Under the pieces are notes generated by a model. It saw only the letters and a list, made by a program, of their open reading frames with translations, had not been told where the DNA came from and ran no database searches. From NCBI GenBank assembly GCA_030610225.1, contig JAUWSD010000045.1, forward strand, positions 1-8,293: a stretch of DNA of 8,293 nucleotides, read 5' to 3'. The translations under genes and the position numbers were made by a program. Origin of the DNA: Chloroflexota bacterium (GTDB lineage Bacteria; Chloroflexota; Anaerolineae; Anaerolineales; UBA11579). How positions within the stretch are numbered: the first letter of the stretch is position 1; each line of letters starts with the position of its first letter. Shown here one piece after another: positions 1 through 6,051 of this stretch.

Positions 1-522
1 GACTTGCTGGAAGAAGCAGTGGAGGAATTTAACCAGGGGGTTGGGTTGAATCCATCTGACCCAACACCGGATACATATATAACCCGCATCTATCTGAATC
101 AGGGAGAATTTTCAAAAGCGATCCAATCAGCAAAAGCGGCAGTACAGGATGAACCTGGCAACCCGTTCAGATACGGGAATTTAGGTCTGGCTTATTATCG
201 AAACGGCGATCTCCTGGATGCAATCGATGCTTTTACACTTTTTGTACTTGGTGGTGTGACCGAATCCGGAATAACAGTTGTAGGCGTTCCGCTTGATTAC
301 GATGTGGCAGAGTTTTTCTACTTATATGGTTTTGCATTAGCAAACACCAGGCGCTGTTCTGAAGCTGTTCCGATCTTTGAGGCTTTAATTTCTTCTGTAC
401 CTGATGATGAGGTTGCCTACTATAATGCATTATATGGAATTGATCTTTGTGAGTTTATTGAGGGTGGAGTTCCTATGCCAACTGAAGAACCGACTGCTAC
501 AGAAACAGGAAGCGATTCCTAG
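1..522 (+). CDS. TPR-repeat protein, 3' part of gene (5' end outside window)
   Basis: The reading frame is open through the first base, so only the last 173 codons are seen; a TTG at position 4 is in frame but has no ribosome binding site before it and is not taken as a start. The fragment contains at least two tetratricopeptide repeats (about residues 24-57 and 55-88 counted from that TTG), with the usual small and aromatic residues (YGNLGLAYYRNGD, then an AIDAF helix). TPRs are helical scaffolds for protein-protein binding, so no enzymatic role is implied. Cys118 and Cys149 match cysteines in the next gene. The C-terminus is a Thr/Glu/Pro-rich tail (PMPTEEPTATETGSDS). The next gene follows after 23 nt and is a paralogue, so the two are probably co-transcribed. 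Cell location is unknown because the N-terminus is missing; by analogy with its neighbour it may be extracytoplasmic. Confidence 0.85.
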   Translation, partial: DLLEEAVEEFNQGVGLNPSDPTPDTYITRIYLNQGEFSKAIQSAKAAVQDEPGNPFRYGNLGLAYYRNGDLLDAIDAFTLFVLGGVTESGITVVGVPLDYDVAEFFYLYGFALANTRRCSEAVPIFEALISSVPDDEVAYYNALYGIDLCEFIEGGVPMPTEEPTATETGSDS

Positions 523-545
523 CGCAAATTTGATCGGGTGAATAA

Positions 546-1898
546 ATGAAAGTTCCACGCAAGAAATATCTATTCAGACAGAAAAATAAGAGGATCTTAT
601 CAAACTTTGCTCTTGCGCTGGTGATCATTGATATTATCGGGCTTATTTTCATTCTAAATTTGGAAGCTTATGGGGGAAGCATTGTCCTTAATAATCAGGC
701 TACTCCTGTTCCGACCAGGGTTTCCCAGTCATTTATTGATGAGGCAGGAGCTCACTTTATGGCGGGAGATCTTGTATTGGCAATGGAAACATACCAGAAA
801 GCGATCGACCTTGATCCAACTAACACAGAAGCTTATATTGAGTTGGCCAGATCGCAGATCTATTCGTCAGCCCTGCTTACAACTCAGGAAAAAATCCCCC
901 GTTTGGAAGAAGCATTGGAAAATGCCAGGATGGCTGTTAGCGTTGACGAGTTCAGCAGCGATGCCTGGGCAGTCCTGACATTGGCTTTAGACTGGAATGC
1001 TGCTGTTACCGATGACCCTGATCTGCGTGAAGAATATTTCATTGAGGCCTCGGAGACTGCCACAAGAGCATTACAGCTTGACAGCGAGAATTGGCTGGCT
1101 ACAGCTTACCGGGCAGAGGTCCTTGCAGATCAGTATCAATATCTTCGAGCCGAAGAATTGGCTGCTCAAGCCCTTGAAAATGCGCCGCATTTGATGGATA
1201 CACACCGTATCTATGCTTACATTCTTGAGTCTTCGGGGTTATACATGCAGGCAATCGAAGAGTATAAATTAGCTGCAGAGATCATGCCCAATCTTACCTT
1301 TTTGTACATTAATATTGCGCAAAATTACCGCGAGATCAGTACAAAGACGGATTTGAATTACTGGGATCTGGCGCTTGAATATTTTGACAGAGCAGCGCGG
1401 ATAAATCAGACCCTGACTGGTGTGAACGATCCGCTGCCATATGTGGGCATCGCGAATACATATGAAAGGATGGGAGAGTTCTTTATCGCGGCCAGAAACT
1501 TGGAAAAAGCAATTGAGATCAACCCCACAGAACCTGTTTTGTATGGAAACCTGGCATTGGTACGCTTCAAGGCTAGGAATTACGAGGGTTCAATCCCGAT
1601 GTTTGAGTGCGCAATAAATGGATGCGAGATCGTTCTTGATATTTTGCTTGGGCCAACTTTATTGGATGATTCAAATAGGGAAGATTATGTGGGGGAAGAG
1701 ACTTATTTTGTTGAAGGCATTCCACTGGGAAACGATTCATATGTATTCTATTTTTCATACGGTTCTGTCCTGGCAGCCCTGGACTTGTGTGATGAGGCCA
1801 TCCCGGTTTTGACTCAAGTGGGAAATGCATATGCTGATGATGATGTTGTAACCAGTATTGTTGATGAGGGATTTTCAATCTGCGATCACACCCCCTAA
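546..1898 (+). CDS. Membrane-anchored TPR-repeat protein (450 aa)
   Basis: The N-terminus is strongly basic (residues 4-16, many Lys/Arg), followed by one hydrophobic segment at about 17-39 and no clear cleavage site. This suggests a signal anchor with the remainder outside the cytoplasm. A short linker with TPVPT (53-57) leads into tetratricopeptide repeats: about 67-100 (ending in AIDLDPTNTEAY), further helical repeats through 130-250, and a clear pair near 297-345 (AIEINPTEPVLYGNLAL). Cysteines occur at 355, 360, 415 and 446; the last two match Cys118 and Cys149 of the upstream gene with the same 31-residue separation. The ATG at 546 is preceded by GGGTGA (536-541), a moderate ribosome binding site. 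It lies 23 nt after the upstream paralogue. The family role is a binding scaffold; the partner cannot be deduced. No convincing terminator separates it from the groES promoter. Confidence 0.9.
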   Translation: MKVPRKKYLFRQKNKRILSNFALALVIIDIIGLIFILNLEAYGGSIVLNNQATPVPTRVSQSFIDEAGAHFMAGDLVLAMETYQKAIDLDPTNTEAYIELARSQIYSSALLTTQEKIPRLEEALENARMAVSVDEFSSDAWAVLTLALDWNAAVTDDPDLREEYFIEASETATRALQLDSENWLATAYRAEVLADQYQYLRAEELAAQALENAPHLMDTHRIYAYILESSGLYMQAIEEYKLAAEIMPNLTFLYINIAQNYREISTKTDLNYWDLALEYFDRAARINQTLTGVNDPLPYVGIANTYERMGEFFIAARNLEKAIEINPTEPVLYGNLALVRFKARNYEGSIPMFECAINGCEIVLDILLGPTLLDDSNREDYVGEETYFVEGIPLGNDSYVFYFSYGSVLAALDLCDEAIPVLTQVGNAYADDDVVTSIVDEGFSICDHTP

Positions 1899-1930
1899 TA
1901 TTAGATTTTTGTTAAATTTCAAATATAAGC

Positions 1931-1959
1931 TTGACGAGAGCAGTATTTTTCGTTATTAT
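1931..1959 (+). promoter_or_regulatory. Sigma70-type promoter of groES-groEL
   Basis: The -35 box TTGACG (1931-1936) and -10 box TATTAT (1954-1959) are separated by exactly 17 nt. Each differs from consensus at one position. The start of transcription should fall near 1966, directly before the CIRCE operator, which fits repressor control of initiation. Confidence 0.85.
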
Positions 1960-1969
1960 TTTGCAGCAA

Positions 1970-1996
1970 TTAGCACTTTATTAAATAGAGTGCTAA
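1970..1996 (+). promoter_or_regulatory. CIRCE operator (HrcA binding site)
   Basis: The arms TTAGCACTT (1970-1978) and GAGTGCTAA (1988-1996) flank a 9-nt spacer. The classical CIRCE element is TTAGCACTC-N9-GAGTGCTAA; the only departure is the last base of the left arm (T for C). In many bacteria the HrcA repressor binds CIRCE and is released on heat stress, raising chaperonin synthesis. The location, just downstream of the promoter and 33 nt before groES, is typical. HrcA itself is not in the window. Confidence 0.95.
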
Positions 1997-2019
1997 AATC
2001 AAACAAAACCCAAATTTTT

Positions 2020-2024
2020 GGAGG
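2020..2024 (+). promoter_or_regulatory. groES ribosome binding site (decides start at 2030)
   Basis: GGAGG lies 5 nt before the ATG at 2030. An in-frame TTG at 2018 overlaps this site and would add four residues, but it cannot use it. The ATG gives the MKLKPLGDRV start usual for GroES. Confidence 0.9.
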
Positions 2025-2029
2025 AAAAA

Positions 2030-2314
2030 ATGAAACTGAAACCTCTTGGCGATCGAGTAGTAGTAAAACCGATTGAGCAGGAAGAAATGACTGCTGGCGG
2101 TATTGTTTTACCCGAAACAGCAAAAGAGAAACCACAGCGCGGAAGCATTGTTGCTGCTGGTCCTGGACGTGTTGAAGATGGCAAACGCGTAGAATTAGAC
2201 GTAAAAGAGGGAGATACAGTCCTCTTTGCAAAATATGCAGGAACCGAGATCAAGATCGAAGGTGAGAAAGTTTTGATCCTGCGCGAAAGCGACATTTTAG
2301 CAATTATTGAATAA
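2030..2314 (+). CDS. groES: Co-chaperonin GroES (10 kDa chaperonin)
   Basis: This 94-residue protein has the usual GroES length. It forms the heptameric lid that closes the GroEL folding chamber in the cytoplasm in an ATP-dependent cycle. The N-terminal signature LKPLGDRVVVKP (residues 3-14) is clear. The mobile loop that contacts GroEL lies at about 16-34 (containing GGIVLPE), and the beta-barrel core includes VAAGPGR, GDTVLFAKYAGTEI and a C-terminal ESDILAIIE. It is the first gene after a CIRCE-controlled promoter and precedes groEL by 37 nt, the standard bicistronic order. Expected regulation is heat-inducible through HrcA. No residue expected to be critical appears to be missing. Confidence 0.98.
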   Translation: MKLKPLGDRVVVKPIEQEEMTAGGIVLPETAKEKPQRGSIVAAGPGRVEDGKRVELDVKEGDTVLFAKYAGTEIKIEGEKVLILRESDILAIIE

Positions 2315-2334
2315 TTTTTGCTTGAAAAGAGAAT

Positions 2335-2340
2335 AAGGAG
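2335..2340 (+). promoter_or_regulatory. groEL ribosome binding site
   Basis: AAGGAG lies 11 nt before the ATG at 2352. No second CIRCE or promoter is seen in the 37-nt gap, so groEL should depend on the groES promoter. Confidence 0.75.
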
Positions 2341-2351
2341 AAATAATATAA

Positions 2352-3986
2352 ATGGCTAAGCAATTAATTTTTTCAGATGAAGCACGAAAAAAATTAATCG
2401 TGGGTGTTGACGCAGTTGCCGAAGCAGTAGTAACCACGCTGGGACCAAAAGGACGTAATGTTGCTTTGGACCGCAAATTCGGTGCCCCCACAATTACACA
2501 CGATGGTGTCACAGTAGCAAAAGAAATTGAACTTGAAGATGCATTTGAGAATATGGGTGCCCAGCTTTTGAAAGAAGCTGCCACCAAAACAAACGATATT
2601 GCTGGTGATGGCACAACCACTTCAACAGTATTGGCTCATGCGATCGTAACTGAAGGTATGAGAAATTTGGCAGCTGGTGCAAACCCAATGCTGCTAAAAC
2701 GCGGAATTGAAGCTGCAACCAAAGCAATTGCAGAAGAAATCACAAAGAAAGCTATCGCAGTAAAAACCAAAGAAGATATTGGCAATGTTGCATCAGTATC
2801 TGCTCAGGACCGGGAGATCGGCGAATTGATCGCAGACGTATTTGACAAAGTCGGAAATGACGGCGTTATCACCGTTGAAGACTCCCAGGGTCTACAGTTT
2901 GAGACCGAGTATGTTGAAGGTATGCAGTTTGACCGAGGTTACCTCTCACCTTACTTCGTTACAAATGCTGAGACAATGGAAGCAGTGATCGAGAACGCAA
3001 ATATTCTGATCCATGACAAGAAAATATCCGTTGCCCAGGATCTGGTTCCAATCCTCGAAAGTCTGGTTCAGACCGGTAAACGCGACCTGGTGATCATCGC
3101 TGAAGATATTGACGGCGAAGCACTGGCGACATTGGTATTGAACAAGCTTAGAGGTATGCTAAATGTATTGGCTTTGAAGGCTCCGGGATTCGGTGACCGA
3201 CGCAAAGCTATGCTTGCAGATATTGCCGCTCTCACAGGCGCTACCGTGATCTCAGAAGAGACCGGACGCAAACTGGAAAGCACCACGATCGCTGATCTTG
3301 GCACAGCAGAAAAGATCGTCTCCACCAAAGATGACACAACAGTCGTTGGCGGCAAAGGTGATCCAAACGCGATCCAGGCAAGGATCGAACAGATCCGGGT
3401 TGAGATCGACAACAGTTCAAGTGACTATGACCGCGAGAAATTAAATGAGCGTCTGGCAAAACTTTCAGGCGGCGTAGCAGTCATCAAAGTTGGTGCTGCA
3501 ACTGAGACAGAACTCAAAGAAAAGAAGCACCGTGTAGAGGATGCAGTATCCGCTACCCGCGCAGCTATTGAAGAAGGGATCGTCCCCGGTGGTGGTGTTG
3601 CACTGATCAATGCTATGACCGTTCTTGATGCAGTCAAAATGGATAATTCTGACGCTCAGGTTGGCGTTAAGATCGTTTTGAAGGCACTGGATGTTCCGAT
3701 GCGCAAGATCGCAGAGAACGCTGGAAAAGAGGGCTCAGTGATCGTTGACACAGTCAAGCGAACACAGGTTGAGAAAGGCAATTCAAGTATCGGTTATGAT
3801 GTATTGGCCGAAGATTATGTTGATATGGTTGCCGCTGGCTGGATCGACCCCGCAAAAGTTACCCGCGGCGCACTCGAGAATGCAGCTTCTATCGCAGCTA
3901 TGATCCTGACAACTGAATGTTTGATCAGTGACCTCCCAGAGGAAAACCCAGCTCCTGCAATGCCAGCTGGACCTCCAATGTACTAA
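2352..3986 (+). CDS. groEL: Chaperonin GroEL (60 kDa chaperonin)
   Basis: This 544-residue protein has the full length of GroEL, the ATP-driven double-ring chaperonin that folds proteins in the cytoplasm with GroES. The N-terminal equatorial domain has TTLGPKGRNVALD (28-40) and the nucleotide-binding DIAGDGTTTSTVLA (82-95). The chaperonin signature AAIEEGIVPGGGVAL starts at residue 404, and Asp397 in VEDAVSATR matches the catalytic Asp398 of the E. coli protein. The apical domain lies between, with the conserved AEDIDGEALATLVLNKLRG and KAPGFGDRRK. The C-terminus ends in a Pro/Ala/Met-rich stretch finishing in Tyr, not the Gly-Gly-Met repeats common in GroEL. The gene follows groES by 37 nt and is closed by a strong terminator. 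It appears intact and functional. Confidence 0.99.
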   Translation: MAKQLIFSDEARKKLIVGVDAVAEAVVTTLGPKGRNVALDRKFGAPTITHDGVTVAKEIELEDAFENMGAQLLKEAATKTNDIAGDGTTTSTVLAHAIVTEGMRNLAAGANPMLLKRGIEAATKAIAEEITKKAIAVKTKEDIGNVASVSAQDREIGELIADVFDKVGNDGVITVEDSQGLQFETEYVEGMQFDRGYLSPYFVTNAETMEAVIENANILIHDKKISVAQDLVPILESLVQTGKRDLVIIAEDIDGEALATLVLNKLRGMLNVLALKAPGFGDRRKAMLADIAALTGATVISEETGRKLESTTIADLGTAEKIVSTKDDTTVVGGKGDPNAIQARIEQIRVEIDNSSSDYDREKLNERLAKLSGGVAVIKVGAATETELKEKKHRVEDAVSATRAAIEEGIVPGGGVALINAMTVLDAVKMDNSDAQVGVKIVLKALDVPMRKIAENAGKEGSVIVDTVKRTQVEKGNSSIGYDVLAEDYVDMVAAGWIDPAKVTRGALENAASIAAMILTTECLISDLPEENPAPAMPAGPPMY

Positions 3987-4016
3987 AGTTTAGAGAAAGA
4001 AATTTATATTAAATAG

Positions 4017-4044
4017 AAAAGTCCGGGAATTCCCGGACTTTTTT
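4017..4044 (+). terminator. Palindromic intrinsic terminator after groEL
   Basis: GTCCGGGAATTCCCGGAC (4021-4038) is a perfect palindrome. It extends with AAAA on the left and TTTT on the right to 26 bp (4017-4042) and ends in six T (4039-4044). A GC-rich stem with a U-tract is the hallmark of Rho-independent termination. It also lies 2 nt beyond the stop of the convergent minus-strand gene. In that direction it gives only four U before a C, so it may serve both genes but less well for the minus one. Confidence 0.93.
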
Positions 4045-4046
4045 GT

Positions 4047-4256
4047 TTACTTTATATCTAATGGCAGGTAATAACAAATGTCTTTCTCAAAGTCAAGAAT
4101 TATGAATTCATCTAATTTCTGATCAGTAAATTTGTAGATCGGTGAATTCATTTGATCTGCCAGTTTTTTTAACTGGGCAACATCTTTTATTTTGATCCTC
4201 TGGAAATTTCCCGGGGAAAAGAAATCAAGCTCGATGTAATCAAATATTTCTTTCAA
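4047..4256 (-). CDS. Hypothetical 69-residue protein, TTG start
   Basis: I do not recognise this protein. It is acidic and mixed in character, begins MKEIFDYIELDFF, has a predicted helical middle (VAQLKKLADQMN, 26-37) and hydrophobic strand-like stretches FIILDF (51-56) and ICYYLPL (60-66). There is one cysteine (61) and no signal peptide or membrane segment. The TTG start at 4256 is chosen because AGGAG lies 6 nt upstream and because no in-frame ATG or GTG occurs after the upstream stop. It follows the GyrI-like gene by 30 nt on the same strand, so the two are probably co-transcribed. The good ribosome binding site and tight placement between that gene and the terminator argue for a real gene, although the start codon is weak. 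Confidence 0.65.
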   Translation of the reverse strand: MKEIFDYIELDFFSPGNFQRIKIKDVAQLKKLADQMNSPIYKFTDQKLDEFIILDFEKDICYYLPLDIK

Positions 4257-4262
4257 AGCATT

Positions 4263-4267
4263 CTCCT
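4263..4267 (-). promoter_or_regulatory. Ribosome binding site deciding the TTG start at 4256
   Basis: AGGAG on the minus strand is 6 nt from the TTG start of the 69-residue gene. An ATG (4259-4261) lies only 1 nt from this site and opens a two-codon frame ATG-CTT-TGA whose stop overlaps the TTG, so it is not a usable start for the gene. Confidence 0.65.
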
Positions 4268-4286
4268 GATACCTGGCGCGTAATTG

Positions 4287-4904
4287 TTAATCTTTTGATA
4301 TTGGCTGCCTTAACACCGTCTTTAGTTTTTCAGGGGCTGTGCGATTAGGGTCATTCAGGTAGATCTCATGATGTTTTCCTGCTCGCTTATAACCCCGGTC
4401 AAATGCATATTGGTGCATTCTGGATATGTTCGGTGCCTCATCTGCATAAGGCCCGATATGCATTAGCTGGACAGACAGGCTTTCATTATAGGGCTGAAAG
4501 TAAATATCCTCCAGCTTTGGAAGAGATTTCTTTTTGATGACTGCTTGTCGATTTTCTTCAACAATTTCCGGTGTAACCAGATCTGGCTGCATGATCATCA
4601 TTGTCCAGAGCCAATCCTCTTTGTTATCCGTTGAAAAATCATGCATATCTTCAACCCACCAGAGACCCTCTAAGGGCATCACGGAATAATTGACCCCTGT
4701 TGTTTTCTTTACATTGAATTTGATCGAATATGCAAGGGAATAAAGTACTGATACAGCTTCTGAATAAACTTTAGCAGTATTGGGGTCACCTTTGCCGTCG
4801 ACCATCAGGAAATTCATTTCAGGAACCTCAATTATTTCAGGATCCTTTTTTGATGGCCTATACAGATGTTTCAATTCTTTTTTATGATCTATTTTTTCAT
4901 TCAT
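4287..4904 (-). CDS. GyrI-like small-molecule-binding domain protein (205 aa)
   Basis: The protein matches the stand-alone GyrI-like group (the ligand-binding fold shared with SbmC/GyrI, Rob and BmrR C-terminal domains), judged from its motifs: FLMVDGKGDPN (32-42), PLEGLWW (77-83), HIGPYADE (149-156) and a C-terminal block from KHHEIYL through LNDPNRTAPEKL (177-194) to LRQP. The fold binds hydrophobic or cationic small molecules in a pocket with a conserved Glu, for which Glu180 is the likely candidate (inference). Some stand-alone members are reported to hydrolyse cyclopropanoid toxins; whether this one does is not shown by sequence. There is no DNA-binding domain, signal peptide or membrane segment, so it should be cytoplasmic. 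The ATG at 4904 lacks a clear ribosome binding site. It is divergent from the small membrane peptide and leads the 69-residue gene. Confidence 0.85.
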   Translation of the reverse strand: MNEKIDHKKELKHLYRPSKKDPEIIEVPEMNFLMVDGKGDPNTAKVYSEAVSVLYSLAYSIKFNVKKTTGVNYSVMPLEGLWWVEDMHDFSTDNKEDWLWTMMIMQPDLVTPEIVEENRQAVIKKKSLPKLEDIYFQPYNESLSVQLMHIGPYADEAPNISRMHQYAFDRGYKRAGKHHEIYLNDPNRTAPEKLKTVLRQPISKD

Positions 4905-4919
4905 GGTATCTTTAAAAAT

Positions 4920-4925
4920 ATCATA
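4920..4925 (-). promoter_or_regulatory. Possible -10 box for the GyrI-like gene
   Basis: On the minus strand TATGAT fits a -10 box, but no good -35 lies 16-18 nt upstream. Initiation would fall about 9 nt before the ATG at 4904, which would give a very short leader. That fits the lack of a ribosome binding site but is weak evidence. Confidence 0.3.
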
Positions 4926-4941
4926 GTTTCCAGGATGTTGT

Positions 4942-4957
4942 ATGAGACTTTTCTCAT
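4942..4957. promoter_or_regulatory. Inverted repeat between divergent genes, possible operator
   Basis: ATGAGA and TCTCAT form a perfect 6-bp inverted repeat around a 4-nt centre (CTTT). It sits in the 102-bp gap between the GyrI-like gene (minus) and the membrane peptide (plus), at the place where promoter elements of both would lie. It could be a repressor site; chance is not excluded. Confidence 0.35.
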
Positions 4958-4996
4958 TTATTATCGTATTAGATATTGAAAAGTAATTTAAGTAAT

Positions 4997-5000
4997 GGAG
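4997..5000 (+). promoter_or_regulatory. Ribosome binding site favouring the start at 5007
   Basis: GGAG with a 6-nt spacer to ATG 5007; it overlaps the alternative ATG at 4995, which therefore cannot use it. Confidence 0.65.
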
Positions 5001-5006
5001 AGAAAT

Positions 5007-5192
5007 ATGGGTATTATCGCAGGTTTGATTAAGTTAGTAATTGGGTTAATAGGGGCAGTAATAGGTATTGTGGGTGGTGCGATCGGATTGGTGCTCGGGC
5101 TTGTGGGATCTGTTTTGGGATTAGTTGTGATCGCCCTGGTGTTGGGATTGATCTTTGTCCCGATAATCCTGATCTTCAAAACCATATTCTAA
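5007..5192 (+). CDS. Small glycine-zipper membrane protein (61 aa)
   Basis: The product is almost entirely Gly, Ile, Val, Leu and Ala, with single lysines at 9 and 58 and a proline at 52. It should be a membrane peptide, either one long helix or a hairpin of two. Glycines recur at 13, 16, 20, 23/24, 27, 31, 34 and 38: the sets 13-20-27-34 and 24-31-38 are each spaced by seven, so one helix face is glycine. Such zippers let helices pack tightly or oligomerise. The start is put at the ATG at 5007 because GGAG (4997-5000) lies 6 nt before it; an in-frame ATG at 4995 would add four residues but lacks a ribosome binding site. It is flanked by a divergent GyrI-like gene and a terminator. I cannot assign a function. 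Confidence 0.7.
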   Translation: MGIIAGLIKLVIGLIGAVIGIVGGAIGLVLGLVGSVLGLVVIALVLGLIFVPIILIFKTIF

Positions 5193-5225
5193 GATTCAAA
5201 TTTTCATAATATTGGTTTGGATAAA

Positions 5226-5253
5226 AAAATCAGAGAATATATTCTCTGATTTT
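5226..5253 (-). terminator. Bidirectional palindromic terminator
   Basis: ATCAGAGAATA (5229-5239) and TATTCTCTGAT (5240-5250) form a perfect palindrome extended by AAA/TTT to 28 bp. On the minus strand it is followed by seven T (complement of A at 5223-5229), so it best serves the P-loop gene ending at 5299. On the plus strand only four T follow, enough for weaker termination of the membrane peptide gene. Confidence 0.82.
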
Positions 5254-5298
5254 GGGTTTAATTTGGGTATTCTTTCGATAAAGAATAAATCTTTCAGG

Positions 5299-6021
5299 TT
5301 ATCTATTAAGGTTTAATTTCCACAATTCCCCTAAGGCAGTTTTTAGATTAGCTCCCAGGACTTCGTCACTTGCAGAAGTTATATCTTTCTCATTATCAAA
5401 AACGAAGAAGGGTACCTTGATATTCTTGATTTCAATGTATCCGCTTTGATCCTCAGTTATCTCTTTCCAATCGATTTTTTTATAAAGGAATTCCAGTTTC
5501 TGATCTGTTAATCCATGCTCGAGTATAGAATCCGGTTTGTCGGGGTTGAATCTCTTTCTATTCTTCCTCAGCGATTCGCTCCAGGATACGTCATTAAAGA
5601 AGATGGCCATTTTTGAGAGGATTTCAGGATCAATATGCTCAAATGCCCCTTTATATCCTCCATGCTGAATTCCCCTTGAGAATTCGAGGATGATAGTGTT
5701 CTCATCTTGAAAAGCAGGGTTGTCCCGATTAAATTTTGAGTGTTCCAGGCAGATCCTCCTGATCAGGAGATTCCAGAGATAATTATGTTTAAAATTTCTT
5801 ATCTCATCAGTATGTAAACGGGGTTGTCCTAATTCTTCCAGGATGTCATCTTCCTCCATCCAGGTCCAAAGCATCGGGAAATCATCTATTTCAATGAAAT
5901 CACCAATGTGAAGATCAGTTCGGCGTTGGTCTTTAGGTGTACGTTTGAGGAAATCAATGATTTCGCTTTTTCCTGAGGCTGGTCTGCCGATCAGAAGGAG
6001 GGTGTTAAATGTGTTAGTCAT
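5299..6021 (-). CDS. P-loop NTPase / kinase-like protein of unknown function (240 aa)
   Basis: A Walker A motif GRPASGKS occupies residues 12-19 right after an N-terminal hydrophobic strand (LLLIG), as in small nucleoside or adenylate kinase-type P-loop proteins. NTIILEFSRG (108-117) is the likely second core strand in the Walker B position, although it carries Glu rather than the usual Asp. The segment SLRKNRKRFNP (150-160) is rich in Arg/Lys and could act as a phosphate-binding lid. VPFFVFDNEKD (203-213) resembles the last strand of kinase folds. The substrate is not recognisable, and I see no helicase, transporter or protease domain. The ATG at 6021 has AGGAT (6027-6031, minus) 5 nt upstream. 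It diverges from the RNase J gene and ends before a terminator, so it appears monocistronic. It should be cytoplasmic. Confidence 0.85.
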   Translation of the reverse strand: MTNTFNTLLLIGRPASGKSEIIDFLKRTPKDQRRTDLHIGDFIEIDDFPMLWTWMEEDDILEELGQPRLHTDEIRNFKHNYLWNLLIRRICLEHSKFNRDNPAFQDENTIILEFSRGIQHGGYKGAFEHIDPEILSKMAIFFNDVSWSESLRKNRKRFNPDKPDSILEHGLTDQKLEFLYKKIDWKEITEDQSGYIEIKNIKVPFFVFDNEKDITSASDEVLGANLKTALGELWKLNLNR

Positions 6022-6051
6022 TTTTTATCCTGTTTGAATGAATTTTTGATA

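Noticed and set aside
670..978. 102-codon plus-strand frame inside the second TPR gene
   Set aside because: Out-of-frame shadow; the TPR frame is continuous and has clear repeats.
1895..1904. CTAATATTAG palindrome followed by ATTTTTG as a terminator for the TPR genes
   Set aside because: The stem is short and wholly AT-rich at its core, with almost no stability; not enough for an intrinsic terminator.
2018..2029. Upstream TTG start of groES
   Set aside because: It overlaps the GGAGG ribosome binding site and would add four residues not found in GroES proteins.
3068..3412. 114-codon minus-strand frame inside groEL
   Set aside because: Shadow of groEL; low-complexity Ser/Ala/Pro translation with no recognisable motif.
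4988..5185. Minus-strand frame of 65 codons, Ile/Thr/Asn/Pro-rich
   Set aside because: It is the antisense of the glycine-zipper gene; its odd periodic composition mirrors the Gly/Ile/Val/Leu codons of the other strand. The plus strand has the ribosome binding site.
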